This document shows positions 24,052-24,509 of a stretch of DNA of 24,509 nt, piece after piece. The first letter of the stretch is position 1, and the number at the start of each line of letters is the position of its first letter. Both the position numbers and the translations under genes were made by a program. Location of the stretch: NCBI GenBank assembly GCA_044238145.1, contig JBIIDT010000043.1, positions 1 to 24,509 of the forward strand, read 5' to 3'. The DNA comes from QWPN01 sp044238145 (GTDB lineage: Bacteria; Planctomycetota; Planctomycetia; Pirellulales; UBA1268). The notes beneath the pieces were generated by a model. That model was given only the letters and a program-made list of their open reading frames with translations. It did not search any database and was not told the origin of the DNA.

Positions 24052-24078
24052 TGGGACGAGTCCCACAGGCTTATTCTA
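24052..24078 (-). promoter_or_regulatory. Promoter -10 and operator palindrome of the MNT-HEPN operon
   Basis: On the minus strand TAGAAT (24078-24073) is a good -10. Just downstream lies TGGGAC-GA-GTCCCA (24052-24065), a perfect 6+6 inverted repeat at about +1 to +14, fitting repression by the toxin-antitoxin complex. No convincing -35 is visible. Confidence 0.4.
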
Positions 24079-24111
24079 CCGACGGCTCGGTGCGGGTTGC
24101 TGCGGTCTCAT

Positions 24112-24212
24112 GCGGACTTCCTACTGCGTCGGATTCTGCGTCGCCCCAAGGGCGAATAGACCGTTTTCCCGAGGAAAATGACGGTTGTTCTCGTTCCTAC
24201 TCGGGGAGCTTT
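24112..24212. repeat. tRNA-Asn-derived hairpin repeat, copy 3
   Basis: Shares GACTTCCT, GGATTCTGCGTCGCC, a hairpin (TCGCCC-CAA-GGGCGA, 24141-24155) and CGGTTGTTCTCGTTCCTAC with copy 2, and ends in TCCTACTCGGGGAGCTTT (24195-24212), identical to the tRNA end. Copy 2's 19-nt insert after GACTTCCTGCGGCGTC is missing here. A second hairpin, TTTTCC-CGA-GGAAAA, is at 24164-24178. From 24213 to 24321 I see only a short palindrome, GACACC-T-GGTGTC (24236-24248). Confidence 0.7.
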
Positions 24213-24321
24213 TGTGGCACCGCCAGGCATGCGATGACACCTGGTGTCGATCCGTCGATGGGATTTGCACCGTCCTGCTGGATGCTGCATCTCTGTGCCA
24301 GAACGATGAGCCTGATCGTCG

Positions 24322-24509
24322 TCAGATGACGGGCTTCATCCGGGCCTCGGTGCCCTTGATGTGCGCAAGTCCCCAGTCTCGAAGCGATCCAAGAACGGGC
24401 AGCAGTGACCTGCCCTTTGGAGTCAGGCGATAGCCTTGCCGACCAACCGTCGGGCTTGGTGTGAACGGCTCGGCTAGGCCAGAGCGAACCAGGCGATCCA
24501 GCCGGTCGG
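24322..24509 (-). CDS. HxlR-family winged-helix regulator, 3' part
   Basis: The C-terminal 61 full codons of a gene cut by the right window edge, ending at the TGA at 24324-24322. The sequence DRLDRLVRSGLAEPF, GYRLTPKGRSLLPVLGSLRD and the following WG match the end of the HxlR/MarR-like winged helix (recognition helix, wing, and the YRLT-x-KG-x-x-LLPVL signature). HxlR proteins usually repress or activate a neighbouring detoxification or redox gene; that gene would lie outside the window. It lies just beyond repeat copy 3, so it may be the old chromosomal neighbour of the tRNA or part of another cassette. Confidence 0.8.
   Translation of the reverse strand, partial: DRLDRLVRSGLAEPFTPSPTVGRQGYRLTPKGRSLLPVLGSLRDWGLAHIKGTEARMKPVI

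Noticed and set aside
23157..24212. Integron attC sites between toxin-antitoxin cassettes
   Set aside because: The layout is similar, but the RYYYAAC/GTTRRRY ends are missing and the conserved end is clearly a tRNA 3' end.
22351..24212. CRISPR array
   Set aside because: Only three copies, about 0.9 kb apart, with genes between them; no short regular spacers.

Overview
The window comes from a high-GC bacterial chromosome, most likely a planctomycete of the Pirellulales/Planctomycetia type. This is inferred, not proven. The grounds are the fused CysN-CysC protein with an altered APS-kinase motif, an SGNH hydrolase with a GxDLY domain, a BamB-like PQQ-repeat secreted protein, many genes without a strong Shine-Dalgarno site, and the mix of small operons. 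Coding density is high and most genes are ordinary housekeeping or metabolic genes.

Layout. 1-2565 (+): end of cysD, then cysNC (sulfate activation), separated by a palindromic repeat. 2586-2966 (-): small OB-fold-type DUF3127 protein with an SSB-like tail. 3103-4795 (+): mogA (molybdenum cofactor) and a secreted SGNH esterase. 7380-4756 (-): tight operon of a small unknown protein, a TatD/EboB-like hydrolase, queD and hemB; hemB overlaps the esterase gene tail to tail. 7501-10902 (+): rmlB-rmlD-rmlA-rmlC, the complete dTDP-rhamnose pathway with every junction overlapping by 4 bp. 11503-11021 (-): hisI. 11591-12862 (+): secreted PQQ-repeat protein. 14610-12882 (-): ahpC, dgkA and aqpZ. 14716-15726 (+): galT-family transferase. 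16439-15741 (-): bioD. 16538-18972 (+): feoA, feoB and a 58-residue FeoB-associated membrane peptide, behind a clear Fur-box palindrome. 21063-19027 (-): groES-groEL with an intrinsic terminator. 21406-22236 (+): a STAS anti-sigma antagonist and an RsbW-type kinase.

The last 2.2 kb is different. A tRNA-Asn(GUU) gene at 22293-22364 is followed by two cassettes of about 0.9 kb. Each holds a toxin-antitoxin pair on the minus strand (PIN toxin plus antitoxin, then HEPN plus MNT nucleotidyltransferase). Each ends in a degenerate copy of the tRNA 3' end (TCCTACTCGGGG at 22351, 23259 and 24195). The two downstream copies also share about 85-110 bp of hairpin-rich sequence upstream of the tRNA-like part. 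The HEPN gene carries an in-frame TGA at codon 60 and is probably dead. This looks like step-wise insertion of toxin-antitoxin cassettes at a tRNA gene and is the best candidate here for something undescribed. No integrase lies inside the window. The window ends inside a HxlR-family regulator gene.
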